Numbered from the stretch's first letter, positions 16,110-24,812 are shown. The stretch: 26,745 bases of DNA from JAGVPT01 sp964384415 (GCA_964384415.1 CAYLMV010000055.1:1-26745), one strand, 5' to 3'. Notes: a model not told the origin generated them from the letters alone. Numbers and translations: made by a program.

Positions 16110-18401
16110 TCAACGCCCGGCAACCTTGACAAGCACAACTCCATGAGGGGCGACTGACGCTGTAAACTTTCCATCGAACGCACCCAGATTTTCCTGACGC
16201 CACAAGTCGCGGATCATGCACGTGCCCGTAAAGCCTAGAACTTTAAGATCGGCTGTTATTTCTCTTCTCGTCTCTCCCCGGTTGAACAACCCGACAGCTT
16301 TTGATCCATCCTCCAGCTCTTTCGACCAGATTTCCAAGTCGCCGGAGACTGATACTCTCCCGGCTTGCTTCCCGAGAGGGTCCTGGTTCACATCAATGAC
16401 CTCGTCGTTCGTCAATAGACCGAGCGTAAAGTCGTCAAGCTGAGTCATGTCGCAGCCGATCAGAAGGGGCGCCGACAATAGGCACCAGAGGCTTATATGA
16501 GTGTATTGCTCGTTCGGCATCAGATGCGTCAAATGGAGACTCGGGCCCCAGCCGACCATTCCGACAACAAGCATATCCGGATCGTTCCAGTTCCCCGGCT
16601 TCGCATATTTTTCGTGACCGGCCTGATTGAATCCGATGCCAGACATGCTCTCCCAGGTATCTTCGATATCTCCGGTGGTGCGCCAGCAGTTCCCTCCGAC
16701 TTTTCCGCCCCACTCCCAGACATTTCCCATCCCGTACTGGCATAAACTGAAGACAATATCTCTGTCAATTTTACTGAGAGCTTCCCTCATCACATGATAC
16801 GGCTTCATCAGATCGCTCAAGCTGGAGGTGTTCCCTCTGTAAGAACACCAATCGTATTTCAAATAATCAACTCCCCACTCGCCGTACTTTTGCGCATCTT
16901 TTTCTTCGTAACCAAAGCTTGCCGTGCAGCCGCCGCAGGTTAAGGGGCCGGGCGATGAGTACACTCCCATTTTCAGTCCCTTGCTGTGAATATAGGAGCT
17001 GAGGGCTTTCATATCGGGAAATCTTTTGTTCGGAATAATGAAACCGTCTTTATCTCTCGGAGCGCCCTGAAGGGTCGAGTCGTCGGAGCCGGGTCTTGTT
17101 TCCCAGAAGTCATCGATGTTGATGTACGTCCAGCCGTGATCAATAAGTCCGCTCTTGACCATTGCGTCGGCCGCCGCTTCAACTTTGCCGGCGCTTACCG
17201 AGCCGGCGAAGCAGTTCCAGCTATTCCATCCCATCGGAGGAGTGAGGGCAATCTGATTTCCGCAGACTATGGTGAGTTTTCGTTCCGCGGCACCGGCGCC
17301 GTTCCTTACCTTTATTGTCACGGTATATTCGCCGCTGTTAACAAGCGCACCGGTAATTCTTCCGGTTTCTTTGTCGATCTTGAGACTTTTCGGGAGGTTG
17401 TCGGCAAGATATTCGATTGGCTGGATTCCGGTGACAGCCACTTTAAACTGAAACGGTGAGTTCGGTCTTACGCCGAATACTCTTGCTCCGTTAATCCTCG
17501 GTTTGTCCGACGGCCTCGGCGTCAGAACGGCGAATTCGCTCTTTCTCGCCTCGATATATTTTCCATGAATCAACACGATCTGATTGAGATCGACCGCTGC
17601 GGAAATATTCTTGAGAATTTCATCTCCTTTTTTCCCTGATATCTGGCTCACGACGAGGGCATACTTTTTCGCCACAGGCGATAGGTCTCCTTCAATCCAG
17701 TCGCCCTCCCAGATCTTGTCTTTTCGAGTCCATGAAATCTCGAGGGCGTCAGCCCCATTTGTAAAATCCTTTTCTATCATGGACCAGATCAATTCTTTTG
17801 GGCTCATACCGGTAAGGGAGAAATAAAAACCGGAGTCTCCCGCGTTGTTGTTGATCTTGAGGAGGAGCGTATTTTCGCCTTTCTTCAGATGGAGCTCCGC
17901 GTTATCCTGGTTGGGCCTTACCGCACGGTCCACGTCACGGCTAAGGACTAGGGCGCCGTTAAGCCACACCTTGATTCCGTCATCACTGCCGAAAAAACCG
18001 CTGATCGTTGTATCGCGATCGGAAGTGATGATCCGCAGAAGATACATGGAGATGTTGCCGGCATTGGGCAAGTCAATGACAACGCCGTCTTTCCAATCGG
18101 GCTTGGGTTCCCAACGCCGATCGCCATAGTGTACTCCGATATCGGCATTATCTTCGGGCGGAAATTTTTGGTCAAATGATTTTCCGGATTCGCTTTTCCA
18201 TGGACCGGTGACGTGCCATACGCCCAACACCGGCTCGAATTTATCGGTGTTGGTTCTTGCTTCTCTGGCAAGTTCTTCTCTGGACCCGATCAGTGTTTCA
18301 ATCCAGGTTCCCTTTTTTAGGTAATACTTTGGCGTCTGGGCGAAACTCATTGCAAGGCTGACAATAAATAGTAACGCGGCGATGAAGATTGATTTTTTCA
18401 T
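16110..18401 (-). CDS. Secreted GH27 alpha-galactosidase with N-terminal accessory domains
   Basis: This 763-residue enzyme has a signal peptide (about 1-21) ending in SFAQ. A beta-sandwich binding domain follows (about 60-215, with FFGSDDGIKVWLNGALV and LKKGENTLLLKINN). A He_PIG-associated/Ig-like segment comes next (about 300-385, with GARVFGVRPNSPF and LKIDKETGRITG). The catalytic barrel then opens with LTPPMGWNSWNCF. The nucleophile is Asp517 in LKYDWC and the acid/base is Asp578 in TTGDIEDTW; the 61-residue spacing equals that of human alpha-galactosidase A. Alpha-galactosidase or alpha-N-acetylgalactosaminidase activity is likely. The ATG at 18401 is chosen because the signal peptide starts there; an upstream in-frame start at 18488 adds 29 residues. 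Confidence 0.92.
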   Translation of the reverse strand: MKKSIFIAALLFIVSLAMSFAQTPKYYLKKGTWIETLIGSREELAREARTNTDKFEPVLGVWHVTGPWKSESGKSFDQKFPPEDNADIGVHYGDRRWEPKPDWKDGVVIDLPNAGNISMYLLRIITSDRDTTISGFFGSDDGIKVWLNGALVLSRDVDRAVRPNQDNAELHLKKGENTLLLKINNNAGDSGFYFSLTGMSPKELIWSMIEKDFTNGADALEISWTRKDKIWEGDWIEGDLSPVAKKYALVVSQISGKKGDEILKNISAAVDLNQIVLIHGKYIEARKSEFAVLTPRPSDKPRINGARVFGVRPNSPFQFKVAVTGIQPIEYLADNLPKSLKIDKETGRITGALVNSGEYTVTIKVRNGAGAAERKLTIVCGNQIALTPPMGWNSWNCFAGSVSAGKVEAAADAMVKSGLIDHGWTYINIDDFWETRPGSDDSTLQGAPRDKDGFIIPNKRFPDMKALSSYIHSKGLKMGVYSSPGPLTCGGCTASFGYEEKDAQKYGEWGVDYLKYDWCSYRGNTSSLSDLMKPYHVMREALSKIDRDIVFSLCQYGMGNVWEWGGKVGGNCWRTTGDIEDTWESMSGIGFNQAGHEKYAKPGNWNDPDMLVVGMVGWGPSLHLTHLMPNEQYTHISLWCLLSAPLLIGCDMTQLDDFTLGLLTNDEVIDVNQDPLGKQAGRVSVSGDLEIWSKELEDGSKAVGLFNRGETRREITADLKVLGFTGTCMIRDLWRQENLGAFDGKFTASVAPHGVVLVKVAGR

Positions 18402-18720
18402 AGGTTTACTTGTCGTTGATGATTGCAGGATATGACATGCCCGAATAGTGGTCCCCAAGAAGTTAGCAAAAAGTATGATGGGGAACAAAGAAGCGATCCG
18501 CGTGATCTGAAAAAGGGGGGTAATTGATGATCAGCAGTAAAAGCGGTGGTCTCTGATAGAAAGTAGCAGACTGGTCAGAGAAAGAAAAAAAAATCAGGCG
18601 TTAAGTTCGACACCGGAAGTGCGAAATCAGGCCTCGAACCATTCAAGATGAGGTCTCCTGTTCCACATCTAATTTCAGGTCCCGCAGTCCTTGTGGCAGG
18701 TGAACGACCTCCCAACCCGC
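18402..18720. other. Intergenic region between the acyl-CoA ligase and GH27 genes
   Basis: This 319-base stretch lies between the stop of the ligase gene and the start of the GH27 gene. It should hold the promoter of the GH27/nucleoside hydrolase pair. I see no convincing promoter, operator or strong hairpin. The only inverted repeat noticed is a weak 6-base one around 18551-18580. The reading frame that crosses it is not supported as a gene. Confidence 0.5.
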
Positions 18721-20631
18721 TCATTCTTCCCATCTCTTCACAATCATCATATTCTGATGATTGCAGATATTCTGTCCTTCCGGCGTGAAAAGATACTCCA
18801 AACGGTTCTTGTAGAATTCGGTAATTCGGCCGCGTACCATTTTCAGCGTGCTGTTCATGAAGCCGTTCTGCTCCGTGAATCCATCGCCGAGCACCGCAAA
18901 CGTCGACGGGAGCCATCGTTGAGGAAACATCCCCGCGTGCGCTCCGACGCGGTAAGCGTCTATTTCAGCTTCAAGGAGTTTCAGCGCGGCACTCTGGCCT
19001 TCGGGCGTGCGGCTTGAGAGCTTCTGTTCTTCGAGGCGCTGGAGCACCGCCTCCCTGTTCGGAACCACAAGCGCCACGGTGTAGGGAGATTGATTATTGT
19101 ACAGCATGACCTGGTCGATGAGAGGGGAGTGTCCCATGATCGTTTCTTCAATTCCTTCGGGGCTGTATTTCTCGCCGTCATTCGCGATGAGGAGGCTTTT
19201 GTTCCTTCCAAGAACGTACAGAAAATTGTCACTATCAACGTAACCAAGGTCGCCGGTATAGAGCCAGCCGTCGCGGATTGTTTCTTGCGTTGCCCGCTCG
19301 TTCTTCCAGTAACCGGCCATGACATTTTCTCCTTTCACCACAATTTCACCGTGATCTCCGGCCGGAAGCGCATTCCCCTTTTCGTCGCAAATCTTCACTT
19401 CCAGGTTGGGCACGATGTATCCGGACGAGCCAAGCTTGTGCTTCTTCGGCACGTTTGCAGAGATCACAGGCGAAGACTCGGAGAGGCCGTACCCCTGGAA
19501 CATCGGTATGCCGATCGCATAGAAGAACCGCTGCAGTTCGATATCGAGCAGTGCGCCGCCGCCGATGAAAAATTCAAGCCGGCCGCCGAAATTTTCGCGG
19601 ATCTTGCTGAAGAGGATTTTGTCGAAGAGAAAATAGAGGGGCTTTTTAAATATGCGAAGTCCTTTTCCGCGATCCTGTCCGTTGCCGTTGTAGTCGTATG
19701 CCACTGCAAGCGCATTGTTGAAGAGCTTCTCGATTGCGTGGCCTTTTTGCTTTATGCCGGCTTCAATGTTTTTCCGGAAATTTTTCGCGAGTGTCGGGAC
19801 GCTGAGCAAAAACGTCGGGCGGGATTCTTTGATGTTAAGCGGGATATTCTTTAGCGTTTCCATCGCCGTTTTTCCGACCTGCACGGATGCCATGCTTGCA
19901 CCGTTCTTCATCAGCGTGTAGATCCCCGCGGTGTGTGCAAAACAGTGGTCCCAGGGCAAAATCAGCAGGGAACAATAATGTTCCGGGATCGGCAGCAGCG
20001 CCGAGGCTTGCTCGACGTTCGCGGTATAATTGCGGTGGGTGAGAACAATGCCCTTCGGATCGGCGGTGGTGCCCGACGTGTAGCAGATGTTTGCGGGATC
20101 ATTCTCATTCAGCGACTGCCACTGCTGACGGAGAGCGGCGGGGTTTTCGGCGATGAATGTTTTTCCTCTCGCGTATAGCTGCTCGAGAGGGATTTCATCG
20201 TCGCCGTACTTTCCGGCCGGATCCAGCATGATCGTTTTTTCCAGGTCGGGAAGGTCGTTTATCAATTGCTGGATCTTCGGGGCTTGCGTACTCGAAACAA
20301 TTGCCATCCGGCAGCCGGAGTGCGCGAGGCGGAATTTGAGTTCCGAGGGCTCGTTCAATTTTACCGAGATCGGAACGTTGACGGCGCCGGCATAAAGGAT
20401 TCCAAGCTCGCTGATCACCCAATCATTCCTTCCTTCCGCGATCAGGGCAATTCGATCTCCCTTCGAGACCCCCATGCTCATCAAGCCGGCGGCAAATTGA
20501 TACACCGCGTCGCGAATCGCGAGATAGGACGAACCCGCAAAACGGTCGTTTCTCTTTTCCCACATCAAAATATTCTGCGCGTATTTTTCTACGCTGGTTT
20601 CAAATAACCGGGGAATTGTTCTTTGGGGCAT
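18721..20631 (-). CDS. AMP-dependent long-chain fatty-acid-CoA ligase
   Basis: This 636-residue ANL-superfamily enzyme activates long-chain fatty acids to acyl-CoA through an acyl-adenylate. The AMP-binding P-loop is YTSGTTADPKG. YGLSESSPVIS is the adenine/acyl motif, and GWLYTGDLGYVDSDNFLYVLGR is the hinge. KYSPEGIEE and the C-terminal NSTLKMVRGRITEFY, with its lysine, match the long-chain (FadD15/ACSBG-like) branch. The ATG at 20631 is preferred over an in-frame TTG at 20664. It may feed fatty acids to membrane lipid synthesis or beta-oxidation. A 133-base gap with a long inverted repeat separates it from the methyltransferase gene. Confidence 0.92.
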   Translation of the reverse strand: MPQRTIPRLFETSVEKYAQNILMWEKRNDRFAGSSYLAIRDAVYQFAAGLMSMGVSKGDRIALIAEGRNDWVISELGILYAGAVNVPISVKLNEPSELKFRLAHSGCRMAIVSSTQAPKIQQLINDLPDLEKTIMLDPAGKYGDDEIPLEQLYARGKTFIAENPAALRQQWQSLNENDPANICYTSGTTADPKGIVLTHRNYTANVEQASALLPIPEHYCSLLILPWDHCFAHTAGIYTLMKNGASMASVQVGKTAMETLKNIPLNIKESRPTFLLSVPTLAKNFRKNIEAGIKQKGHAIEKLFNNALAVAYDYNGNGQDRGKGLRIFKKPLYFLFDKILFSKIRENFGGRLEFFIGGGALLDIELQRFFYAIGIPMFQGYGLSESSPVISANVPKKHKLGSSGYIVPNLEVKICDEKGNALPAGDHGEIVVKGENVMAGYWKNERATQETIRDGWLYTGDLGYVDSDNFLYVLGRNKSLLIANDGEKYSPEGIEETIMGHSPLIDQVMLYNNQSPYTVALVVPNREAVLQRLEEQKLSSRTPEGQSAALKLLEAEIDAYRVGAHAGMFPQRWLPSTFAVLGDGFTEQNGFMNSTLKMVRGRITEFYKNRLEYLFTPEGQNICNHQNMMIVKRWEE

Positions 20632-20666
20632 GAGGGTGCCTTCATAGTTAGGACGGGAGAACAATG

Positions 20667-20752
20667 CAAAAGTAAAAATTCAAAATGAAAAATATTTTAA
20701 AGACGGCTGATTTCTTAGCACGCCCATTTTTGCATTTTGCTTTTTACTTTTG
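20667..20752. repeat. Long AT-rich imperfect inverted repeat
   Basis: Two 27-base arms (20667-20693 and 20726-20752) are near-perfect reverse complements, differing only by two small indels. They enclose a 32-base mixed-composition centre. The arm ends share TTTTTACTTTTG with a copy at 9843-9854. It lies between two minus-strand genes and might act as a terminator or mRNA-stabilising hairpin, or be a small repetitive element. Stem composition is almost all A/T. Confidence 0.7.
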
Positions 20753-20765
20753 AATTCTCAATCGG

Positions 20766-21704
20766 TCAGGTTTTCGGCCGCAAATAAAACAGGAAATCCA
20801 ACCCGATCGGATGGAGGCCTGGAATCATTTGAAGGTTTCCCTGCAGGAAGCGATACCGGTAGTAAAGATCCGAGTGTTTGTTCTTTTGTTCGGGTATCTG
20901 CACTTCTGCGGGCGACTGGAGCGGGGGCGACGTGCGGGGGAAATAGTCTGTTTTCCAGTCTCGTTTCCTCGGCAGAAGGCCGTAGCTTCTCATGCCGCGC
21001 TTCAGGCTGTAGGTTCTCTTCTGTGCGATCGTAAAGCCGAACTGCTCGAACAATCGTTGCAGAGTTTTCGCTTTAAAGAAGAAGATGTGCCCGTTTTTGC
21101 TGCGAGCCGGCTGGCGTTCGACGTTGAAAAATTCGATCAGGTCAAGGCTGTCGTTGTACCCGTTGGGGACCGAAAGGAAAAAGATGCCGTCAGGTTTGAT
21201 GATCCGGCGGCATTCCTTCAACAGCGAAAGCGGATCGAGGACGTGCTCAAGGACGTTATTGACATGAACATAGTCGAAGAAAGCGTCCGGAAAATGCGCA
21301 TCGGCAAGGTCTCCCTGCACGACGTTCAGTTTCAGGGCGTCGCGTGCATACCGAACCGCGCTCTCTCCGAAATCCGTTCCGTAGACTTCCCATTTAGAGT
21401 TATTCTTGATGCCGTTGATAAAGAAGCCGGTTGCGCATCCAACATCGATAAACCGGCCGCTTTTCTTCCATCGTTTCAACCTACGCGCGAACGCCATACC
21501 CTTCCCCTCTTCGCGCCCCCTGTCAAAATCATAGTAGGTTGCGGAATAAAACTCGGCAAGTTGAGCCGGCGTCGGCATGGGTTCAAAATAGATGACGCCG
21601 CACTCTCCGCATTCTACGAGGTCAAACACGGTCCCGTAGATGAGGTTCACCTTGCAGAGAAACTTCTTTTCCGACCGGTCACTGCAAATGGGACATCCGG
21701 TCAT
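20766..21704 (-). CDS. Class I SAM-dependent methyltransferase with N-terminal zinc-ribbon
   Basis: The 312-residue product has four cysteines in two CxxC-type pairs (Cys4/Cys7 and Cys32/Cys35), a probable zinc-binding ribbon. A Rossmann methyltransferase of the Methyltransf_23 type follows. Motif I is FIDVGCATG (Asp87-Gly93), VYGTDFGESAV carries the acidic residue for the ribose, and HVNNVLEHVLDP with GIFFLSVPN follow. Such proteins often modify sugars or lipids in envelope polysaccharide pathways, but no sugar genes are adjacent, so the substrate is unknown. GGAGGA lies eight bases before the ATG. Spacing to the RRM gene upstream is 74 bases. Confidence 0.88.
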   Translation of the reverse strand: MTGCPICSDRSEKKFLCKVNLIYGTVFDLVECGECGVIYFEPMPTPAQLAEFYSATYYDFDRGREEGKGMAFARRLKRWKKSGRFIDVGCATGFFINGIKNNSKWEVYGTDFGESAVRYARDALKLNVVQGDLADAHFPDAFFDYVHVNNVLEHVLDPLSLLKECRRIIKPDGIFFLSVPNGYNDSLDLIEFFNVERQPARSKNGHIFFFKAKTLQRLFEQFGFTIAQKRTYSLKRGMRSYGLLPRKRDWKTDYFPRTSPPLQSPAEVQIPEQKNKHSDLYYRYRFLQGNLQMIPGLHPIGLDFLFYLRPKT

Positions 21705-21778
21705 GAAGAAATTCCTCCACGGTGAATATCACACCGATCAAAAAACGGTCGGGTTGATCGTTGCCGAGTCCACTCCAC

Positions 21779-22096
21779 TTACCAGGACCTCCGGCTGTTT
21801 CCTCCTCCGCCGCCACGGCTTCCGCCGCGTCCGCCGCCGCCGCCCTGGCGGTCTTCACGCGGTCGGGCTTCGTTCACAGTCAACGGCCGGCCCTTGAGGT
21901 CTTTTCCATTGAGCCCTGCGATGGCAGCTTCTGCTTCAGCCTTGTCCGGCATTTCAACGAAGCCAAAGCCTTTCGATGCGTGGGTGAATTTGTCCATGAT
22001 AATGCTGACAGTCGCTACTTGTCCGAATGCTTCAAAAGCCTGACGAAGATCTGGTTCGCCGGCGTCGCGTGATACGTTACCTACGAAAATATTCAC
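21779..22096 (-). CDS. RRM-domain RNA-binding protein with RGG-rich tail
   Basis: The 105-residue protein is a single RNA recognition motif: RNP2 is IFVGNV (3-8) and RNP1 is KGFGFVEM at about 42-49. A short tail rich in Gly and Arg (about 84-105) follows. Bacterial RRM proteins of this kind occur in cyanobacteria and FCB bacteria, often cold-induced, and probably act as RNA chaperones. The start is GTG, supported by AGGAG six bases upstream. The gene is the first one after the N gap, so its upstream regulatory region is only partly visible. Confidence 0.9.
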   Translation of the reverse strand: MNIFVGNVSRDAGEPDLRQAFEAFGQVATVSIIMDKFTHASKGFGFVEMPDKAEAEAAIAGLNGKDLKGRPLTVNEARPREDRQGGGGGRGGSRGGGGGNSRRSW

Positions 22097-22102
22097 GATG
22101 TT

Positions 22103-22107
22103 CTCCT
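22103..22107 (-). promoter_or_regulatory. Ribosome binding site of the RRM gene (GTG start)
   Basis: AGGAG on the minus strand lies six bases before the GTG at 22096. It supports this non-ATG start. Confidence 0.7.
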
Positions 22108-22167
22108 ATGATGTAGATTGTGTGTGGTGTACTGTGTGTTGATACGCGTTGATTAAGAAATCAAAAA

Positions 22168-22267
22168 NNNNNNNNNNNNNNNNNNNNNNNNNNNNNNNNN
22201 NNNNNNNNNNNNNNNNNNNNNNNNNNNNNNNNNNNNNNNNNNNNNNNNNNNNNNNNNNNNNNNNNNN
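22168..22267. other. Assembly gap of 100 N
   Basis: Exactly 100 undetermined bases are present, a conventional placeholder for a gap of unknown size. The mlaD stop codon lies at 22272-22274, so mlaD itself is complete. What lies between mlaD and the RRM gene is not known and may be larger than shown. Confidence 0.98.
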
Positions 22268-22271
22268 AAAA

Positions 22272-23183
22272 TCAGAATACGCTTACTTTTACGTACCGGC
22301 CCGGGTTCTGCTGCAGATCTTTCACGAGCACATTGAGGTTCGAGGTCAAACTATCGATGTCGTTGTAGAGCTTTTCTTCCTGAACAAGCTTTCCGAGAGT
22401 GCCTTGCCCCTTCTCGATCTTGCTGAGAACAACATTGAGCGACAGGGTGGTCGCTTTCAGGTTTTCTGACGCTTGCTGAAGATTGTATGCGACCATGCGA
22501 ATCGTCGTCATGCTTGTATCAATGTTGGCTCGCTGGGACATCGCCATGGAGTCGACGTTGACGGCGAATTCGGACATGTTGGCTGAGAATGCTCCGAAAT
22601 TTCCCATCGCATAATCCAGATGTTTGCCCTGGTCGCGGATAACGCCCTCGAGTTCCGCAGCTGTCTGATTCAGATCCGAGATGATGCCCTGAATATTGGT
22701 GCGCGTCTTTTCATCGAACGTTGTGTTAACGCGCTCGAGAATGCCCAGCACGTTCGAAGAGATCGGAGCGAGCGTCGACGTCAACTCTGTCAGATCGGCC
22801 TCATACGATCCGCTTAGCGTATCCCCGTCCTTCAACATCCGGGAACTTAAGCCGGGTGTAATCGCAATCAGTTTGCCTCCCATGAGACTGGAGCTTTTGA
22901 TGAACGCTTTTGAATCGACCGGAAACCTCACTTTGTCCTGGATCTGAACCTTCACCGCGATCACATTGCCGACGAGCTTCAGGTCCTGAACCTTTCCCAC
23001 GGCAAGCCCTGCGATCGTGATCGGATTTCCTTCTTGAAGGCCGTTGACGTTGTTGTAGTAGATGGTAAGAGCGTATTCCCGCTTCTGGAAATCCGTGCCG
23101 CGGAGATAGATCACTCCTCCCACAAATACCACTACGGCAACGAAAATTGCCATTCCGAGTTTGACCTCATTGCTGAGTTTCAT
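22272..23183 (-). CDS. mlaD: MlaD family lipid transport substrate-binding protein
   Basis: MlaD proteins are inner-membrane-anchored periplasmic rings that pass phospholipids between membranes. This 303-residue protein has an N-terminal membrane anchor (about 10-27). The MCE domain follows (about 35-115, with YNNVNGLQEGNPITIAGLAVGKV and SSLMGGKLIAITPG). A long helical C-terminal region comes after it (about 130-290, with many heptad-like Leu/Ile/Met positions). The last residues NPGRYVKVSVF are a common ending in FCB homologues. Its start overlaps the mlaF stop by four bases, showing tight operon coupling. Transport direction cannot be read from sequence. Confidence 0.92.
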   Translation of the reverse strand: MKLSNEVKLGMAIFVAVVVFVGGVIYLRGTDFQKREYALTIYYNNVNGLQEGNPITIAGLAVGKVQDLKLVGNVIAVKVQIQDKVRFPVDSKAFIKSSSLMGGKLIAITPGLSSRMLKDGDTLSGSYEADLTELTSTLAPISSNVLGILERVNTTFDEKTRTNIQGIISDLNQTAAELEGVIRDQGKHLDYAMGNFGAFSANMSEFAVNVDSMAMSQRANIDTSMTTIRMVAYNLQQASENLKATTLSLNVVLSKIEKGQGTLGKLVQEEKLYNDIDSLTSNLNVLVKDLQQNPGRYVKVSVF

Positions 23184-23929
23184 GGCCGGCGTCCTTCTTG
23201 CGCTTTTAGTGAGCTGCTGATGTATTTTCGCACTTCCTCGTGCTGGCTGTTTTGAATTTCATCGCGGGTCCCCGTCATGAGCGTTATTCCGTTCTCGATC
23301 ACCGCAAAGCGGTCGCCGACGACAAATGCGCTGTGAATGTCGTGCGTCACCACGATCGATGTAATTCCGAGTATCGTCCGCATTTCATTGATGAGAAGAT
23401 TGATGCCGTCGGCCGTTTCCATGTCAAGGCCTGTTGTCGGTTCGTCGTAAAGTATATAGCGCGGGGTCAATGCAATAGCCCGGGCCAGGCCCACGCGCTT
23501 TTTCATTCCGCCGCTGAGAGACGACGGCATCAGGTGCTCGACGTTGTCGAGGCCGACAATATGGAGCGCGTAGCGAATGCTCTCTCCAATTTGTTTTTCC
23601 TTCCATCCGGTGTGCCGGCGGAGGGCAAGGGAGATGTTCTCTCCTACTGTCATCGAATCGAACAACGCGGCGCCCTGAAACAGGAAACCGAACTTGAACC
23701 GCAGCGCCCGCAATTCCTTGTAGCTCATTTTTGTGACATCTTTTCCGTCCACTTCAATCGACCCTGAATCGGGTTTGAGGAGACCGATGATCAGTTTCAG
23801 AAGAACACTTTTTCCACCGCCGCTGCGGCCAAGAACAACGGTCGTCTCTTTGTCCAGAACATCGAACGTGATGCCGCGGTGGACGGGATTGTCACCGAAT
23901 TTCTTCCAGATATTTTGGATGCGGATCAC
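23180..23929 (-). CDS. mlaF: MlaF family ABC transporter ATP-binding protein
   Basis: This 249-residue ATPase powers the Mla lipid transporter with MlaE and MlaD. Walker A is GRSGGGKS (34-41), the Q-loop lies in FLFQGAALFDSMTV, the ABC signature is LSGGMKKR, Walker B is YILYDEPTTGLD and the switch histidine is in VVTHD. LFDSMTVGEN and the signature variant LSGGM are typical of the MlaF subfamily. It lies 28 bases downstream of mlaE and overlaps mlaD by four bases. Confidence 0.95.
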   Translation of the reverse strand: MIRIQNIWKKFGDNPVHRGITFDVLDKETTVVLGRSGGGKSVLLKLIIGLLKPDSGSIEVDGKDVTKMSYKELRALRFKFGFLFQGAALFDSMTVGENISLALRRHTGWKEKQIGESIRYALHIVGLDNVEHLMPSSLSGGMKKRVGLARAIALTPRYILYDEPTTGLDMETADGINLLINEMRTILGITSIVVTHDIHSAFVVGDRFAVIENGITLMTGTRDEIQNSQHEEVRKYISSSLKAQEGRRP

Positions 23930-23957
23930 TCAATAAGACCGGAGATTGATGATGAAA

Positions 23958-24812
23958 TTACAAGAGTACCGAAGCCAGAACAAAATCCAGGACCACGACG
24001 GTTAGACACGCCAGCACCACCGTTCCCATGGTCGCTTTACCGACTCCCTCCGAGCCGCCTTCCACGTAGTAGCCGTGGTAACATGCAACGGAAGTAATTG
24101 TGAAACCGAAAACCGTTCCTTTGATGATGCCAAAGACGGCATCCCATGTTTCAAACGAACTCTTCATCCCGCTGACAAATGCCGTTGCCGGGATGTGCGC
24201 CACGGTCACGGCCCCGAACATTCCTCCGATAATGGCGACGAGGTCTCCGAAAATAATCAGGACGGGAAACATTAATACGCCGGCGATGACCCGCGGAGTA
24301 ACGAGAAACGACACGGAATCAAAGGCGAGGGCCTCGAGTGCATCGACCTGCTCCGTAACGCGCATCGTTCCGAGCTCGGCGGTGATCGTGGCGCCGACCT
24401 TTCCCGCAAGGACCATCGCGGTCATCAGCGGCATCAGTTCGAGCAGCACAGATTTTACCACGAGACTCCCGACCACGGCACGCGGAATCCAATCGTATAA
24501 TTGGTACGCCGACTGCACAGCGGTCACCATGCCGACAAACGCGCCGACGAAGACGACGATCGGGATCGAATCATTCCCGATGGTCACCATTTGTTGATAA
24601 ATATTGCGGGAGTATTCTTTCGCGTTATGGATGTTGGTGATCATCCACCACATCATGGAGCAATACTTTCCGAGATGCCCAAAAAAGTTGCTGCCGTGTT
24701 CCCCTATGGCCGCGAAGAATGAGAAGCGTCGATGGTTGGTATGTTCCGTATGTGTTTCCGCTATGGGCGGAGCGATCGAGAATGACAAGGTGGAGGGTGC
24801 CGGATGTCGCAA
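23958..24812 (-). CDS. mlaE: MlaE family ABC transporter permease
   Basis: This 284-residue integral membrane protein is the permease of the Mla system. The conserved core includes VFVGAFVGMVTAVQSAYQL, LLELMPLMTAMVLAGKVGATITAELGTMRVTEQVDALEALAFD and a C-terminal GSEGVGKATMGTVVLACLTVVVLDFVLASVLL, with five or so membrane segments. The start is uncertain. The first in-frame start codon is TTG at 24812, giving about 30 residues before the part that aligns with MlaE. There is no in-frame ATG or GTG before residue 50, and no Shine-Dalgarno site is seen. It heads the mlaE-mlaF-mlaD operon. Confidence 0.9.
   Translation of the reverse strand: MRHPAPSTLSFSIAPPIAETHTEHTNHRRFSFFAAIGEHGSNFFGHLGKYCSMMWWMITNIHNAKEYSRNIYQQMVTIGNDSIPIVVFVGAFVGMVTAVQSAYQLYDWIPRAVVGSLVVKSVLLELMPLMTAMVLAGKVGATITAELGTMRVTEQVDALEALAFDSVSFLVTPRVIAGVLMFPVLIIFGDLVAIIGGMFGAVTVAHIPATAFVSGMKSSFETWDAVFGIIKGTVFGFTITSVACYHGYYVEGGSEGVGKATMGTVVLACLTVVVLDFVLASVLL

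Noticed and set aside
18551..18580. Weak inverted repeat CTCTGA/TCAGAG in the ligase-GH27 gap
   Set aside because: Only six base pairs with an 18-base loop, well within chance.
18575..18916. 113-codon minus-strand frame crossing the ligase 3' end
   Set aside because: It overlaps the ligase coding region in another frame and shows no domain or translation signal.
19090..19854. 254-codon open frame on the plus strand
   Set aside because: It is the antisense shadow of the acyl-CoA ligase gene.
20811..21725. 304-codon open frame on the plus strand
   Set aside because: It is fully antisense to the methyltransferase gene, whose motifs are unmistakable; the translation shows no family signature.
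21779..21860. GC-rich CCGCC/GCCGC repeats suggesting a tandem repeat or short CRISPR
   Set aside because: They are the codons of the Gly/Arg-rich tail of the RRM protein.
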